A stretch of 64,000 nucleotides of DNA from Parastagonospora avenae f. sp. tritici 18332-5 (lineage: Eukaryota; Ascomycota; Dothideomycetes; Pleosporales; Phaeosphaeriaceae). Shown piece by piece: positions 12,131-24,000 of the stretch (position 1 is its first letter; every line of letters starts with the position of its first letter). The stretch is taken from the NCBI GenBank assembly GCA_022559985.1, contig JAFJTR010000028.1, forward strand, positions 186,001 to 250,000, given 5' to 3'. The notes under the pieces are model-generated. The model had not been told where the DNA came from. It saw nothing but the letters and a program-made list of their open reading frames with translations, and did no database searches. The position numbers and the translations under genes were made by a program.

Positions 12131-14014
12131 CTAGTACCTCGTACCATAGCCAGCACCGGGTCCGAACCAAGGATGCGCCATGTGAGCCCGGTTCTGCTGC
12201 CGCCAAGCCGCGTCCTCGTGCCATTCGACAACGCGACCAGCAATGCAGTAGTCCTCGAGCTCGCGGTACTTGTAGTTGCCAGAGGTCGTTATTGAAGCGG
12301 TGCTGACGCTGTAGCCGAACTTGTCGTCGAGCCTGGAGTTGAATGGAGCCAGGAAGAAGCCCATCTCGTGAAGGTCGAAGCCATAGGTGTTGGGGTGGAA
12401 GAGGTCCATGGTTGGGATGCCACCAACCACGGAGTGGCCCAGCTTCATGTTCAACCTTATTGCGCCGAGGAGTATGCGGATATCATGGGAGATGGCACCC
12501 TTCAGGTGGAGAGCGATCGGGTCTACGCTTCTCCTCACTGCATAGCGCAGACCGTTGGCGAGGGGTGACAAGGTGGTCATGACATGACCGGAAGCGAAGA
12601 ATTGCCTTGCTTTGGGGCCGTTTGGATCAATCTGAAGCATCATGCAGATCGTGACGCTCACAAACTAATCCAGAGTACGTCGGGTATGGTTGTAGTCGTA
12701 TGCCATTGCAGTGAGACTAGACCGGAACGAGAGAGTGCGTTCGGCCAAGGTCTTAATCGTGCCCTCAACCTTACCTTTGTACTGAGCACGGATGGTGTCC
12801 CGCTGCTGGTCAAATTTGTGCTAGAGCTGTGCGTACGCCAGGATCATCTTGACCATGTCTCCTACACACATGGAAGTGAGGCGCACCATTGTATTATGTT
12901 GCTCCCAGCTGGTGGCGAGACTGAGGTCGGTCTTGAAGGGGGTGCCGAGAACCCTCATCCAAACGAACAAGACAATGAACGCTCGGATGTTCTTCAAGTA
13001 GGACCAGAGTTCACGTGGACGAGTCACGAGGAGCCACGTGAAGGGTGAACTCCAAGTGTAACCACACTTCATCATCTGCCGAAGAAGGAAGCCGATCACG
13101 GCACGAAGGACTCGACCTGCCAGCGCAATTAGGCCTCGCGCGAGAGTCAAAGCCGGGGGTATGGTCCAGGACGGCACCGACAGGCAAACCCTCACGCAGA
13201 GGTTGGAGACTGCACGAGTGCTTCGGAAGAGCCCAACGAGTATGCCGACCAGAAGCTCAGCCAACGAAACCGGTGCCCACTTGTCCTTACGCATCAGCTG
13301 GTCAGTGGCATCATGGAGATGATGCCAGCGCAGTTGACGACTAGAGTTCCGCTTGCAAGGATGTAAGTCCGACAACCACAACATGACATTCTCGCACACA
13401 TGAAGGTATGTGTGTGAGCACAGGTTTTGGCAGTGAAGGAGCTCCATGACGACGAGACAGGCTGGGTCCGCAGGCAAAGTATCGTACACAAGGTACAATC
13501 CAGCACCGAACAGGAAAGTCCAGACGATCTTTGAAGACATGAAGACTCCGCGGATGACAAACTTCACCCAGGCAAACGGTAGACCGAAGCTCTCGAAGGC
13601 CATCATATAAATCAAGTGCAAGCACATGAGCGCAAAGACGACCTCGACCATGACAAGAGGAGTGACAAAGACGCCACTGTTCTCAAACCAATCGGCGACA
13701 GCGAAGATATCATTTGACCAAGGGGCGACGTTGGAGAGGGGGGCCTCGAGGGTATTGTCCCACTCGATCGAGGAAGGACGGGCGACAGGGGTGGCGGAAG
13801 GGAAGATGGGCGAAGCGGCTGTGTCAGGGCCGATGGAAGTGGCGGGGACACCGATGGTGACGGTGACCGTCGTTGGCGGAGGGGCGATGAGCTGCACGAT
13901 CTCCGTGATGATCATGAGCTTCTCAAGCGAGATAACCGAGCTAGGCGCAGCGGAGGGAGCCTTTGGGCAACCCAAAAGGGAAGCCAATGGCCCCAACAGC
14001 TTGCACCACAGCAT
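12131..14014 (-). CDS. Predicted multi-pass membrane protein, splicing partly unresolved
   Basis: Two open blocks in one frame, 14014-12821 and 12661-12131. The first starts with a hydrophobic leader (MLWCKLLGPLASLLG) and a Thr/Pro/Ser-rich lumenal stretch, followed by at least four hydrophobic segments, for example VMVEVVFALMCLHLIYMMAF, IVWTFLFGAGLYLVY, LAELLVGILVGLF and IRAFIVLFVWMRVLG. The first block ends in TAG; the same frame then continues as coding-like HKFDQQRDTIRAQYK until a second TAG near 12667. A 45-bp intron (GTAGGA...CTCTAG, near 12865-12821) would remove the first stop in phase. The second has no equally good solution. The C-terminal block is soluble and Gly/His/Trp-containing. 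I recognise no family, so it is probably lineage-restricted. Confidence 0.5.
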
Positions 14015-15064
14015 GGTGGTGAAGTGTGGGGGTGGTCGACAGGAGCTTGCTGTTCAGACCAGAGAGGGAGGTCGAAGAGAAGTGAGGTAGAAGAGGGAAG
14101 GTAGGTATGGGGCACTTAGAGACGAGGTTGCTTTCGCAGGAGGGTGGTGCAGGATTGGCCGCGACGAGAAAATAATACCAGCTTGTGGGCGCTAAGGGCG
14201 GGCGCCGAGCGCCGTGCAGGAGCTTTCACGAGATTCTGTTGCGAGAGATGTGGTTGGGAGTGGTGATCAGCTTCCAAAAGGCGAAGGAGAGATGGTCAAA
14301 TGTGGTGGTTGGTGGTTGGTGGTCAATCAGCGTTGGACGAGCGACGTCGACATGGGCGCGGAACATCGAACATCGAAACTCGACAGATAAGTTAGGCGGT
14401 CTTGGGCAATTCAAATTGAATAAAGAGAATAAGTTGGATAGATGTAGCCGGCGTGCTTACATATGGTGAAGCGGAGGATGGTGAGATGATGGTATGTACA
14501 CTTCTAACTTTGAAACTTGACAGGCAAGACAGGCGGCTTCGGTACTATTTTGAATGACCAAAGGGAACACGTAGGTCAATGTCGCTGGCGCGCTAACATA
14601 TGAGGGAGCGGATGATAGTGAGGTGGTAATATGTACACTTCGTGCTTTGCTCAAGCACTTTGACTTCTGTACGCGCAGTGAGGGCAAGCAATGGTGGAAC
14701 GATTCTTTCTTATATATGTTCTTAATTTACGTATCTGTCCTAGCCAGCTGGAGACCATTGTCTCGTTCAACATACATGGGTATTGTGCGCCTGGTTATAA
14801 ACATTAGATCCAGCCTAGAACTTGTGCCAAGCCGTCGTCAAGACAGATATATGAGGGTTTACAGATGCAAGAATGAAATGAGATAGGAAATGGGCGCCAT
14901 TCCGATGGTTCGTCTGGCTCGCCGGGCATATGGTACATTGATTTTGGTAAAGAAAATGTATGATGAACGCTCTATGCGGTCCAACAGGGTATCGCTGTGC
15001 TAAACAAAAAAATACAGGGGAAATTGCATACATATATGCAAAGACAATGGCGCTGACAGTGAAT
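14015..15064. other. Intergenic, 1.05 kb, with a tandem duplication
   Basis: Upstream of the membrane-protein gene. Contains a diverged 137-bp tandem repeat (listed separately) and short GGTTGGT-type low-complexity sequence near 14304-14325. No gene seen. Confidence 0.5.
14375..14648. repeat. 137-bp diverged tandem duplication (two copies)
   Basis: Unit 1 spans 14375-14511 and unit 2 spans 14512-14648. Matched landmarks keep the same 137-bp offset: GAAACTCGACAG/GAAACTTGACAG at the left, AGGCGG shortly after, then GGCGTGCTTACATATG/GGCGCGCTAACATATG, and ATGTACACTTC at the right. Identity is clear at the ends and weak in the middle, so the duplication is not recent. Confidence 0.65.
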
Positions 15065-17659
15065 CTATGATGGAGATGATGAAGCGCGGATGACGGTGCC
15101 GTTATTTAGAGTGATGGTGAGTTGGATAAGATCCATCCTGAATGGGCCTATGTTGAGATTACTGTTGCCACCGTTATTGTTGTTATTGTTGCCGCCATTG
15201 TTGTTGCCGCCGTTGCCATTGCGGTTGCTCGTAAGGAAGTTTTGAATGCTTTCCTGTGCTTTTGCGGCGACGTCTAACTCCCCGGTCTCTTGCATGGCAA
15301 ACAGCACCCCTGTACGGGCAAAATCAAGAGCCTCCACATTGCTGGAAACTGGCTGTGTTGGGGTTGCACTAGGTTCTGCAGCTTTCGTGACCGCTGGTCC
15401 TGGTGATCCAGGTGCGCCAATAGCCTGTCTCTTCGCGTTCTGCTCAGGAATCTGAGCTGGATGTGGGTGATGGAGATTTGGCAATGAACGCGACGGTTCC
15501 AGAATGTGCCTCAAGTTAATGGAGTGGAGCGCTTGTTCCTCGGATCGAGATGCAAGACCGTTGAATGTGATGAGTGCGTTTTGCGCTGCGCAGCTGAGAG
15601 ATAGCTCCGAGAAGAGCGAAAGCACCCGGGTGGAGTTCAGCGGTATGTTGGTTTCCGATACAGTGTTGTCAAGCAGGCGAGAGATCGCAGTTCCCATGGT
15701 AGCATTATTGGCAGTACCCGGAATGGTGGTCGTGGTGCATCCAGTAGCGTCGTTGTTCGTACATGTGCTACCAGTGAACCCATTGATGCAGACGCAGTTG
15801 CATGAGCGGTCGGGGTTCAGGATTGATATGCCACCATTCTGGCAATTTATTACACCGTCGCATTGATTGTCCCCTGGTGCTAGGGTTGGTGCTGGTCGGG
15901 GTGGCGAGTTGCTTGTGACACTGTTGCCATTGCCATTGCCATTTCCGTTACCGCCATTATTGTTACCGCCATTGCCGTTCTGATCCCCCTGAACAGCGCC
16001 GGTGTTGCCCTTGTTCATGTTTGGAATCACGATTAGCACCACTGGAATTACCACAGCTGCGGCAATAATGAATAGCAAAACGATCAGCAGCGTCACGAAT
16101 GTCCACAGTGGCATACCGCAGCACCTGCGGCGTCGCTTGGGCTTCTCTTTGCTCATGGCCGAATCAGTTGCACCTGCGCGAGAATCACCACGTGCTGATG
16201 GCCACTTGGATGCGCGACTGCCCGGAGTGTCCTGTCCGGGGTGTGGAAACGCAGCCAGCATATCAGATAAACCGGATTGCCGAACATCTCTCCCGTCTGG
16301 TGCTCCAGCTTCCCAAAAGTCCAGACCCAATCGGCTTGCTGTTTTCCCACGGTCGAGATTTGCCGCGAGCCGAGTCGCTCTTCGTATAAGTTCAGGAAGA
16401 CTTGTCAGGCTCCCACGCGCCTCCGCATCTCGTACCGCATCCATGTCGAGTTTCAGTGGTCTTCGCATACCAGCGCGTTCAGCCAAAGTCGTAGGACGCG
16501 TTTCTTCCTGGGGTGAGTTCTCGGGCAAGTCTCCATATGCGCCAGCGAGTTGCATGTTCCTGAGTGATGATGAAGATGAGGATGCGCCCACGTTGCGCAT
16601 TCCTATCGAGCTTAAACCCTGTCCTGCTGACGCGGCACCTCCAGCAGCCACCATCCCCGCACCGTTCCTGCTGCCCTCGGGCTTGCCTTTCCCTAGGTTA
16701 TCTACCGACTTGATAGTCATCAAGGATGGCTTTGTCCGTCTGCCCATACTAGCCTGTCTGAGCAACGCGGGAGATTGCTGCACAAGGCTTCGTCGATCAT
16801 CCGGTTCCGCCGGTGAGATTGTGCCGCGATCGCTTGTCATTGTCGAATCGTCATCTGAGTAAAGATCTTCGTTCTCATAGTAAGAGTCGCGATGAGATGG
16901 GAACACATTACTGGAAGCATAGGAGCCATGGCGCGATCGCATTAAATCGGATCGCGCGTCTGACTCTTCGGCTATTGGCGACACATATGACATTTGTGTA
17001 TAATATGACGATGGTCCTCTTCGGGACGAGGGCGGTGGACCTAGGCTAGGCATCCGACGAGCTTGTTGATTTTGTTGTATGGAGGGCATGGGAGGTTGTG
17101 GTACAGGGAAATCCGGAATCGAGCCTAGAGAAGAGGCCTCGGAGGCCATTGATGAGGTTGTAAGTGGGCGGGAAGATCGGTGGGTGGATGGCGAGAACAT
17201 CTCATCTGTTGGCGAGGGCTGGCGATATTTTGGTGAAGGTGGTTGCAGGTATTCTGCGGAAGACTGTTGAGCATAAGTTGGGGACACTTGTTGAATAGGA
17301 AATTCGTCAGAAAGTGGTCGATCGTTCTGCCGCGGCGACTGTAGTCTCTTTGGAGAACGAGGCGGTATTATGGGACTGAAGCCAGACACCATAGCGTCAT
17401 CGTTTGGTAAAGGCCATTGGGGTGGTGGAGAGACCTTTAGAGCCTTCCCACTTGAGCTAGACGACGACTGCTTGTTTTGCGATACGAGTTGATTTGGCCT
17501 CTGGGGAAGTCCAATGATCTTTGATGTGTCTGGTAATTGCGTTCGCATCTGCTCGGCTTGCAGTCGTTGTCGCGCAGCCCTGACGGAGCCCTTTTTTGCA
17601 TCTGCATCGTCCCTGCTTCCTGGCGCACCACCAGGCCGCCCTCTTGGATCGTAACTCAT
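15065..17659 (-). CDS. Single-pass membrane protein with EGF-like motif and long Ser-rich head
   Basis: One uninterrupted frame of 864 aa from the ATG at 17659. Residues 1 to about 500 are Ser/Pro/Arg-rich and probably disordered and cytoplasmic, with a basic stop-transfer signal (KPKRRRR) before one strong transmembrane helix (TLLIVLLFIIAAAVVIPVVLIVI). The outer part begins with Asn/Gly repeats, then an EGF-like Cys cluster (CDGVINCQNGG ... CNCVCINGFTGSTC), a Ser/Thr/Leu-rich region and a second Asn/Gly repeat near the C-terminus. The topology suggests a plasma-membrane or wall-contacting protein with a large intracellular regulatory region. Similar fungal proteins are often named glycoprotein X-like, without known function. 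Confidence 0.75.
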   Translation of the reverse strand: MSYDPRGRPGGAPGSRDDADAKKGSVRAARQRLQAEQMRTQLPDTSKIIGLPQRPNQLVSQNKQSSSSSSGKALKVSPPPQWPLPNDDAMVSGFSPIIPPRSPKRLQSPRQNDRPLSDEFPIQQVSPTYAQQSSAEYLQPPSPKYRQPSPTDEMFSPSTHRSSRPLTTSSMASEASSLGSIPDFPVPQPPMPSIQQNQQARRMPSLGPPPSSRRGPSSYYTQMSYVSPIAEESDARSDLMRSRHGSYASSNVFPSHRDSYYENEDLYSDDDSTMTSDRGTISPAEPDDRRSLVQQSPALLRQASMGRRTKPSLMTIKSVDNLGKGKPEGSRNGAGMVAAGGAASAGQGLSSIGMRNVGASSSSSSLRNMQLAGAYGDLPENSPQEETRPTTLAERAGMRRPLKLDMDAVRDAEARGSLTSLPELIRRATRLAANLDRGKTASRLGLDFWEAGAPDGRDVRQSGLSDMLAAFPHPGQDTPGSRASKWPSARGDSRAGATDSAMSKEKPKRRRRCCGMPLWTFVTLLIVLLFIIAAAVVIPVVLIVIPNMNKGNTGAVQGDQNGNGGNNNGGNGNGNGNGNSVTSNSPPRPAPTLAPGDNQCDGVINCQNGGISILNPDRSCNCVCINGFTGSTCTNNDATGCTTTTIPGTANNATMGTAISRLLDNTVSETNIPLNSTRVLSLFSELSLSCAAQNALITFNGLASRSEEQALHSINLRHILEPSRSLPNLHHPHPAQIPEQNAKRQAIGAPGSPGPAVTKAAEPSATPTQPVSSNVEALDFARTGVLFAMQETGELDVAAKAQESIQNFLTSNRNGNGGNNNGGNNNNNNGGNSNLNIGPFRMDLIQLTITLNNGTVIRASSSPS

Positions 17660-20523
17660 TGAATCGCAGAATCAATGGCGACGGTTGTTGTGTCTCAAAC
17701 CGACACAGGCCCGGAGCGATGAAGTCGCGCGACGTGTTCGTGAATTTCGAAGAATCTCCAGGATGTTGTCGAGTAGATGATATCCAGCATCAATCAGATA
17801 GTTTGTTGTAATATTGGTGGGATACTATGATTTGGCCGTGCCAGTATATGCGGAGAACGAAAGTGTGAAGCCTTGAGACACTTCAAGCAAAATCGCAGAT
17901 CAAAGAATGGATCCCAACACTATCCCGTACCTAATCCAGAGACAATGTGAGCGTGTAGATTGGAGCGCACGTCAGGCGCAGCCAGGAGAAAGAACGACAG
18001 GATTAGACAGGTTGCGGACTGCAGTGGCTCCTTGCTTCGTACTGCCCCCGCGCTGATGTCTCAGCGAAGAACAGTCCAAGAGGTTTGACGCGGCTGGAGC
18101 GGGGCAAAGGCCTCGTCGGTAAAGACGATAGAATTCTGTCACCATAAGTCAGTCTGTTCCCTCGCATGAACCGCTCAAGACAGTAAGGGCTTTGCAATGG
18201 GGTGGAACACCGTAATGCCAGGCACTCATGCAGTGCATCCTATAGGTCAAGTGCAGCGAAAGAAACATTATCTGGCCATTCCCTGCCCACGAGTGTGGAC
18301 GGAGGATGCGAAGAATCAGAGATGTGTAACGTTGTTCGTCACAGCACCAACGGCCGACTGTCCAGTTTCGGGTTTCAGAGGAGAGCAACGGACGTACATG
18401 TTAAGCGTTGCCTGGCCACAACTCAAACCTCGTCTGTGTGAGAAAATGGCTCAATGAATGAATGACAGCCAAATAGCAGCACCTCCAAGAGGATGACAAG
18501 AGGACAAAGGTTGAATTTTTGCGATATTCTTCGAGCCCGTATGTGGAAGGGCTAGCCGTGCAGCGAGAGAGAATAGAGGGTAAAAGAGCGACTAGCGGAA
18601 GATTGAAGACTGCAGAGCGGACGGCCAGGCAGAAGAGCGTCAAGCTCGCGAAAATACACTTGGCTACCAGGAGCCGTCCAAGAAGGCGAGGGTGTGGAAG
18701 GAATACGCAAACACAGTGATACGATGTCTCAATGGCAAAGTTGAGGAGGCGGCCAGGGCTCATTGTGGAACACGCCAGGGCGCTGGTCAGTCAGATGCAC
18801 GGACAGGAACATTGAGTGCAGCAAGCGAGGACGCCACCCAGCGCCCACTGTAGAGGCGACCATCTCAGGGGCCTCTTATTGGTACGAGCTATTGGATACA
18901 GTATGGTGCGACAGACGAATAACGCACATACTCCCGTGTTAACACGAGGTGAGGAGAGACGCCGAAGAGCATTCCGATTGTCGCGCAGAACGACCGACTT
19001 CCATGACCTCTACCGATGCAATATGAATCTGGCCCCAAGTCCGCCTTGAGGGCTATTTTTTTCCGTCAGCGACTCGGCGCTGACCTGCGCAGTGCAGCGC
19101 AGTCAGGAAGAATCAAATGCATCTGTTCGAAGCACGACCCCGGCACGCGAGTCGGCAAAAGAACCTTTCTGAGACGCCTCCATTGTGTGCCTGCACCGCG
19201 CCTTTTCTGGTCGAGACAATACGGCAGCCACTGCATGTCGACAGTAGCACGTGAATGTTGCCATTCCTGCCACCTGGGCATACACATGGCGGTGGTATTA
19301 TGGAGAATTATGATCGGAGGCGGCGGAAGAGAAGAGATTACGAGACGGGATGAGAATGAAAGGTGAGATTAAGGTACCAACCGTCGCGGTGGGACGAGAT
19401 CGACCAGTGCAGAGCCGTTGGTTGCGTTGGTTGCGCCATGTTACGACGGCGGCCTGTAATCAACGTGAGGCGGCTTTGACTAGCGATCGACAAACGAGAT
19501 GTATCTTCGGGATACAGCCTCTCCCGTCCGCTTCCAATGTATCAGCGGACCAATAGGTACTTTCTTGCTACAGGCCTTCGATAAGCTGCGTAGCCCGGCC
19601 CCGATGCCCAAATCTTCCGCTGCCGGGATGTCGTTGCAGTCATTAGGTCTGCTTCTATACTTGGACAGTTTGCCTGAAACGATGGACTGTTGACATCCAC
19701 GATACGGTGCGGCTAGAATGTGCTCTAGATTCACACAATGTTCTGACGCAATTCACCTCATTCAAGGGACCGCGGTTTTGCGTCTGGGAAGCGGATTGCA
19801 ACACCATCCCTTCGACATCCATTCTCGTGACGTCATCGGCATCCCTTTACGTGCCGCATTTCTGGTGAGCGATGAGGATTGTGTACGTAGATGCTCTTGT
19901 CGCTTAGCATCAACGTGTGCACTGGCGCCTTGTCTCCTCCAGTTCGCCGGCACTTTCTTGTTGTGGTTTCGAGATGCCGAGTCAGCTGCAGTCAAGACAC
20001 AACTGTCCAACAGTCTTTAAAAAAAACGGAAACCCAGCTTATAGCTGATTGATGTTACCTCGTACACGTGCGACTGAGACTCTTACCTGCATTGTAGGGT
20101 CGCCTGCTCAGGTTTGTGCTACAACACACATCGTGCTTGGCGAGAAGGCGCAACGACGAGATCGACGCTGCATGACGAGACATGGAAAGTCGCTTCTTTC
20201 GTGCGCGTGCCGCTGTTTCGCTGCTAGAAAGCAACATCACTGGTCTATTCGGGATCAATCGCGCAAGTTGTCGGCACCTGCTCGCCAGTTCTATCCATCG
20301 GTCACCGTTTCGTACCATTAGCGACACATGGCGTACTCCGGACCAGTCTGTTGAGATGCACAAGTCTCCTTTGCAACTATGCTCAAATTTGTGTCTAGGT
20401 CACTGCCATTCCACGGAGTCGAACTTCGACCACAGTGCCCCGAGCCAACTTACCTATCAGATGCTATGAAGGTGTGTCATACATACTCGTCTAAAACATC
20501 ACACTGAGAAAGGCCTTGCACAG
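17660..20523. other. Long non-coding stretch, 2.86 kb
   Basis: Between a minus-strand and a plus-strand gene, so it holds both 5' regions. Frames reach at most 120 codons and show no conserved or codon-biased stretch. I see no transposon ends or RNA genes. An exon of the next gene may lie near its right end. Confidence 0.45.
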
Positions 20524-21854
20524 ACTCAACCCGACTTCATGGTTCGGAAGAAACTGCGCATACCCGACCCTGTACGCTTGTGGCACTCAACCAAAGATTG
20601 CCTCCGAGCCAGCTCGACCAAGCAACAGAACAGTTGGAGGCCGTAACTTCTCTGGATGGTGGTATCAACCTGCAAACTCCCGAACGCGGGAAGTCACATG
20701 TCACGAAAGGCTTGATCTTACCAGGGCCAGAGTCGCCTACCAGAGCTGCAAACATTCGCATACGACGCTCTAATTATGGTTCGAGACTGCTGCAATCACC
20801 AGCTCGTGCAGGCTACGCAACCCGCATGCGACAGATGTTCGAGGATGCTGGGCATCATCACCATGAAGAGCAGGGCAATGCAGCTATGCTGCTGTACCCA
20901 CAGCTACCCAACATCTCCCGAAAGGCAGTGCCTTCACCAATTAGGTCACCGAACAGAAGCAGTGCAGCACACCAAGCCATCACGCCCGCATCGTTCACGT
21001 ATCAACCTGAGTCCTTATGTCTATCAAACAAGCTATCTTTGGCTGCGTCATCAGCAGGAGCGCCACATGCGAGCCTGTTGTGCCCATCCGAGCGGTCATC
21101 AGGATCCTGGTCGGATGATTCGGGGTATATCGTGACCACGCGGTCCCGAAGCTGCAGCTCAACTGTTGCATCAGAAGAGCGAATACGCACCTGGCTTCTT
21201 GAGTTGTGCGACTACAAAATGGAGAATGCTCAGGAGGGCATCGACAAGGATCTGCCTCCGGCATCGAATGCATCTTCATACCAGGATACTGCCGTGTCTG
21301 TCCCAGACGAGGCACCTATCGGTACAAACGGAGAGGCATCACCATTTCCACAAGACCCATTCGTGTACAATGGCAACGCACCATCTCTAGCCGAGCTTCA
21401 CGAAAAGCGAGTTGCCACAGCATTCTTCGATCGCCGTCCCACACGCGACATATCAGATGTCTGCAAGTCTCTCAAGCTCGACTACCTCAACCAGACGTAT
21501 ACTACATCCCCAAGACAGGTTGTCGGTACCTCAGCAGAAACCGACCTATATACTGAAGAGGCAAAGAACTGGGTAAGAGAAGGTGAGCTTCTCGAAGAGG
21601 GCGGCGTACAATTGAGTCCGCTCAGCCCGAATGTGTGCGTCGAGCGAGGGCCTCCTCGATATCACTCGCCTCGCAGACCTTCACAAATGAGCAACGTCGT
21701 GACGCCGAGCAAGAGTCGTCCTGATCAAGGGTTCAAGGCGCCGCAGTTAAAAGAGAATGTGGTCTTGAAACACAACGAGTTAACTGGCAGTGGTGGTGCT
21801 CCACTGACACCTCGCGGCAATAGACTGGGTACGAGGTTTCGGCGACCCCAGTAA
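20524..21854 (+). CDS. Uncharacterised, mostly disordered protein; start unresolved
   Basis: The frame is open from 20508 to the TAA at 21852-21854 but has no ATG until residue ~80 of the open part (MRQMFEDAG). The 5' part (LQTPERGKSHVTKGLILPGPESPTR, cited in pieces) looks coding. An acceptor-like TTGCACAG ends at 20523, so a short upstream exon is likely; I could not find a convincing donor and ATG. The product is Ser/Pro/Arg-rich, with the short motif RRSNYGSRLLQSPARAGYATR, a His4 run, and a C-terminal part with SLAELHEKRVATAFFDRRPT and PRRPSQMSNVVTPSKS. This composition resembles phospho-regulated scaffold or nuclear proteins. No domain recognised. Confidence 0.6.
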
Positions 21855-22236
21855 GTGTATTGTAGGTGGGGGCATGATTATGTATTGTTGGATAGGGGCT
21901 TTCTGTATTATCATTCTTTGGTAAGTAGTAATTGAGATTTTGCTTGTCGTATTCAGCTCGTTTCAAGTGACGGTTGCTTTGTGCATTATTACACCTGCAT
22001 AGTTGCTAGCATATTATGTATAGTCTTTATTGATCTAGCAGTGCTGCTGAAGACGTAGCCGTTGCTAAGGTCAGGCTGCAGGGCTGAAGTGGAAGCGCGC
22101 TAGCACGTGCAAGATTTAGCGCGTTTGTGAGTAAACACGGCGAAGATGCGATGCGCATGCCGCTGTCCACACGAGCAGGTCTTCCACAGCTGCAGGCTTC
22201 CTACTGTCGCGCATACATTAACATTCATATCCCACC
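21855..22236. promoter_or_regulatory. Intergenic / Nnf1 upstream region, 382 bp
   Basis: Holds the 3' end region of the preceding gene and the promoter of the kinetochore gene. No specific site recognised. Confidence 0.4.
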
Positions 22237-22956
22237 ATGCCCGCCGCTATGGAGCCCAATTCGCGCTCGCCATCTCCCACACCTGCCCCGCCCATTGCAG
22301 ATGCGCCAGGCCCACGCGCCCAAGGTCTCATCAATGTCTTCAACCAAGCCTCCAAAGCGACACTGGACAAATGCTCATCTAAGAATTTTGCATCATGTTT
22401 CCCCACGGCCGCGCAATACAGCCCCGAGGTACTCGACAACTTGCGCGGTCAGATTGTCGACCAACTGGATCGCACGTGGAAGACCAATTTCGAGGACATC
22501 ATGGAGCGCAGGAACGTGGTCAAGCTGTTGAACTTGTTGGACCAGTGCATCGAAGATGCAAAGCTGAGGAAGAAGCGTGCTGAGCTTAGCGCAAACGGTG
22601 GGCCTGTAGAAACGCCTGTGCCGTGAGTACTACTACACCGAGTGTGACGGGATGAAAGTGCTTATAATCATCCTAGGCCGCATACTCTGACTCCCTCGGA
22701 GATTCACCTTGCGCATCTGATGCCATTTCTCGACCAACAAGCCACTGAGATGAACACCAAGCTCTGCGAGACGCAGACATCGAACACCGAGCTTCTTTCG
22801 ACCGTAACCGCGCAGCGCGCAGAAATTGAGGCGCTGGTGCGGGGCTTGGAGAACGTCATACAAGACCTAGAGGTCAGCGCACAGGTTATGGCACAGGACG
22901 ATGTGCAAGGACTCAGCAAAGAGATCAAAGAGCTGGAGACGGAGATGAAGACTTGA
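22237..22956 (+). CDS. NNF1: Kinetochore protein Nnf1 (MIND/Mis12 complex subunit)
   Basis: Two exons, 22237-22622 and 22677-22956 (54-bp intron GTGAGT...CCTAG), 221 aa. After a Pro/Ser-rich head comes an Nnf1-type helical block: GLINVFNQASKATLDKCS, FASCFPTAA, LRGQIVDQLDRTWKTNFEDI and RNVVKLLNLLDQCIEDAKLRK. The second exon gives TPSEIHLAHLMPFLDQQ and a C-terminal coiled coil. These are the hallmarks of fungal Nnf1 (PMF1 in animals), which links the inner kinetochore to Ndc80 as part of the four-protein MIND complex. Length is usual for the family. The conserved RTWKTNFE..M.(K/R)RNVV stretch is the strongest evidence. Confidence 0.88.
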
Positions 22957-24000
22957 AGCCAAGCAGGTGACCGGCATTCTAAACTCTCTTAGCAACACCG
23001 CCATCGATACGCCCTACTCTGCCATCTCGCTCGCGGCGTCACGACATGCAAGTGTACAACAGTGCTTACCCATGCACTCGACTGCATGTCTGGACGACGT
23101 GCTCGATCTTCAGCACGCCACGAACACCGCCGGGATGATTTGGTCGCGCCTGCGCGTGCCAGCCGTATTGAACTTGGGCAGCATTGCAGAGACTGCGCAG
23201 GCGACAAGCTCGAATAAGCCCGCATGGGTACTGCACCAAGAATGCCAGGAGGACGCGAGCATGATGCCTCTCCTAGACTGGCTGAAAGCGGATATATTCT
23301 TGGAACGCCCTGGGTGCCACGACGCCAGCGACATATAGCCAAATTCCGTTGCTGTCGCAAAACAAACAAGCTTTCAAGTTCGACCCAGTCCTAAGCGTGA
23401 TACGGGTATACTTCGAAGCTCAAAAGCGCTTCTGGAAGTTCGGTAGTATCCGCTACACCTACTTCATCGCCTATGATGTGGTCAATATGCGTCTCGTCTA
23501 TCGGTGCACACCTTGCTATCCTCATCCTCATGGAATTTGAGCAGAACTGTAGGAAGGAAATGCACTGGACCAGATATAGGAAGATGCTACTAAGCCCTCA
23601 CAAGTTTGAGTTTATTTTTCAGCGACATGCTGTCTCTTCTCAGCGTCTGCCAGCCAGCGAGGGCTTCAATCCTAGGAACTTTGCAAAAGAGACATGTGCC
23701 CACGATCAAGAAACTCTGCATTTTAATCAGCCTCAAAGGCCGGCAGTGGGACACTGCCGAGTCGCGGGGCTCCGCGTGATCCAGGTCCCGGCATGTAGAT
23801 TGTTTCGCAATATCAGACTACCAAATCGGGAACGCGCAATTACCACCGTGTAAACTCTTCAATCTATCACGACACAAGCAAGCCTTTTTCGATCAAACTC
23901 AAGTGTGACATGAATCGCTTTGTATATAACAAGCTATGGTGACTCGACGATTTGGCAGGCTCGAGCAATACACTGAGCTTCCAGACGTTCACCTAGCATC
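22957..24000. other. Intergenic, 1.04 kb
   Basis: 3' region of the kinetochore gene and upstream region of the LPMO gene. Two frames of about 125 codons (22967-23338, 23473-23853) lack any recognisable feature and are probably chance. Confidence 0.45.

Noticed and set aside
18401..18763. 120-codon minus-strand frame with hydrophobic segments
   Set aside because: Hydrophobicity comes from CT-rich sequence; no start context, no neighbours in frame.
22967..23338. 123-codon frame directly after Nnf1
   Set aside because: Probably 3' untranslated sequence; no recognisable domain or signal.
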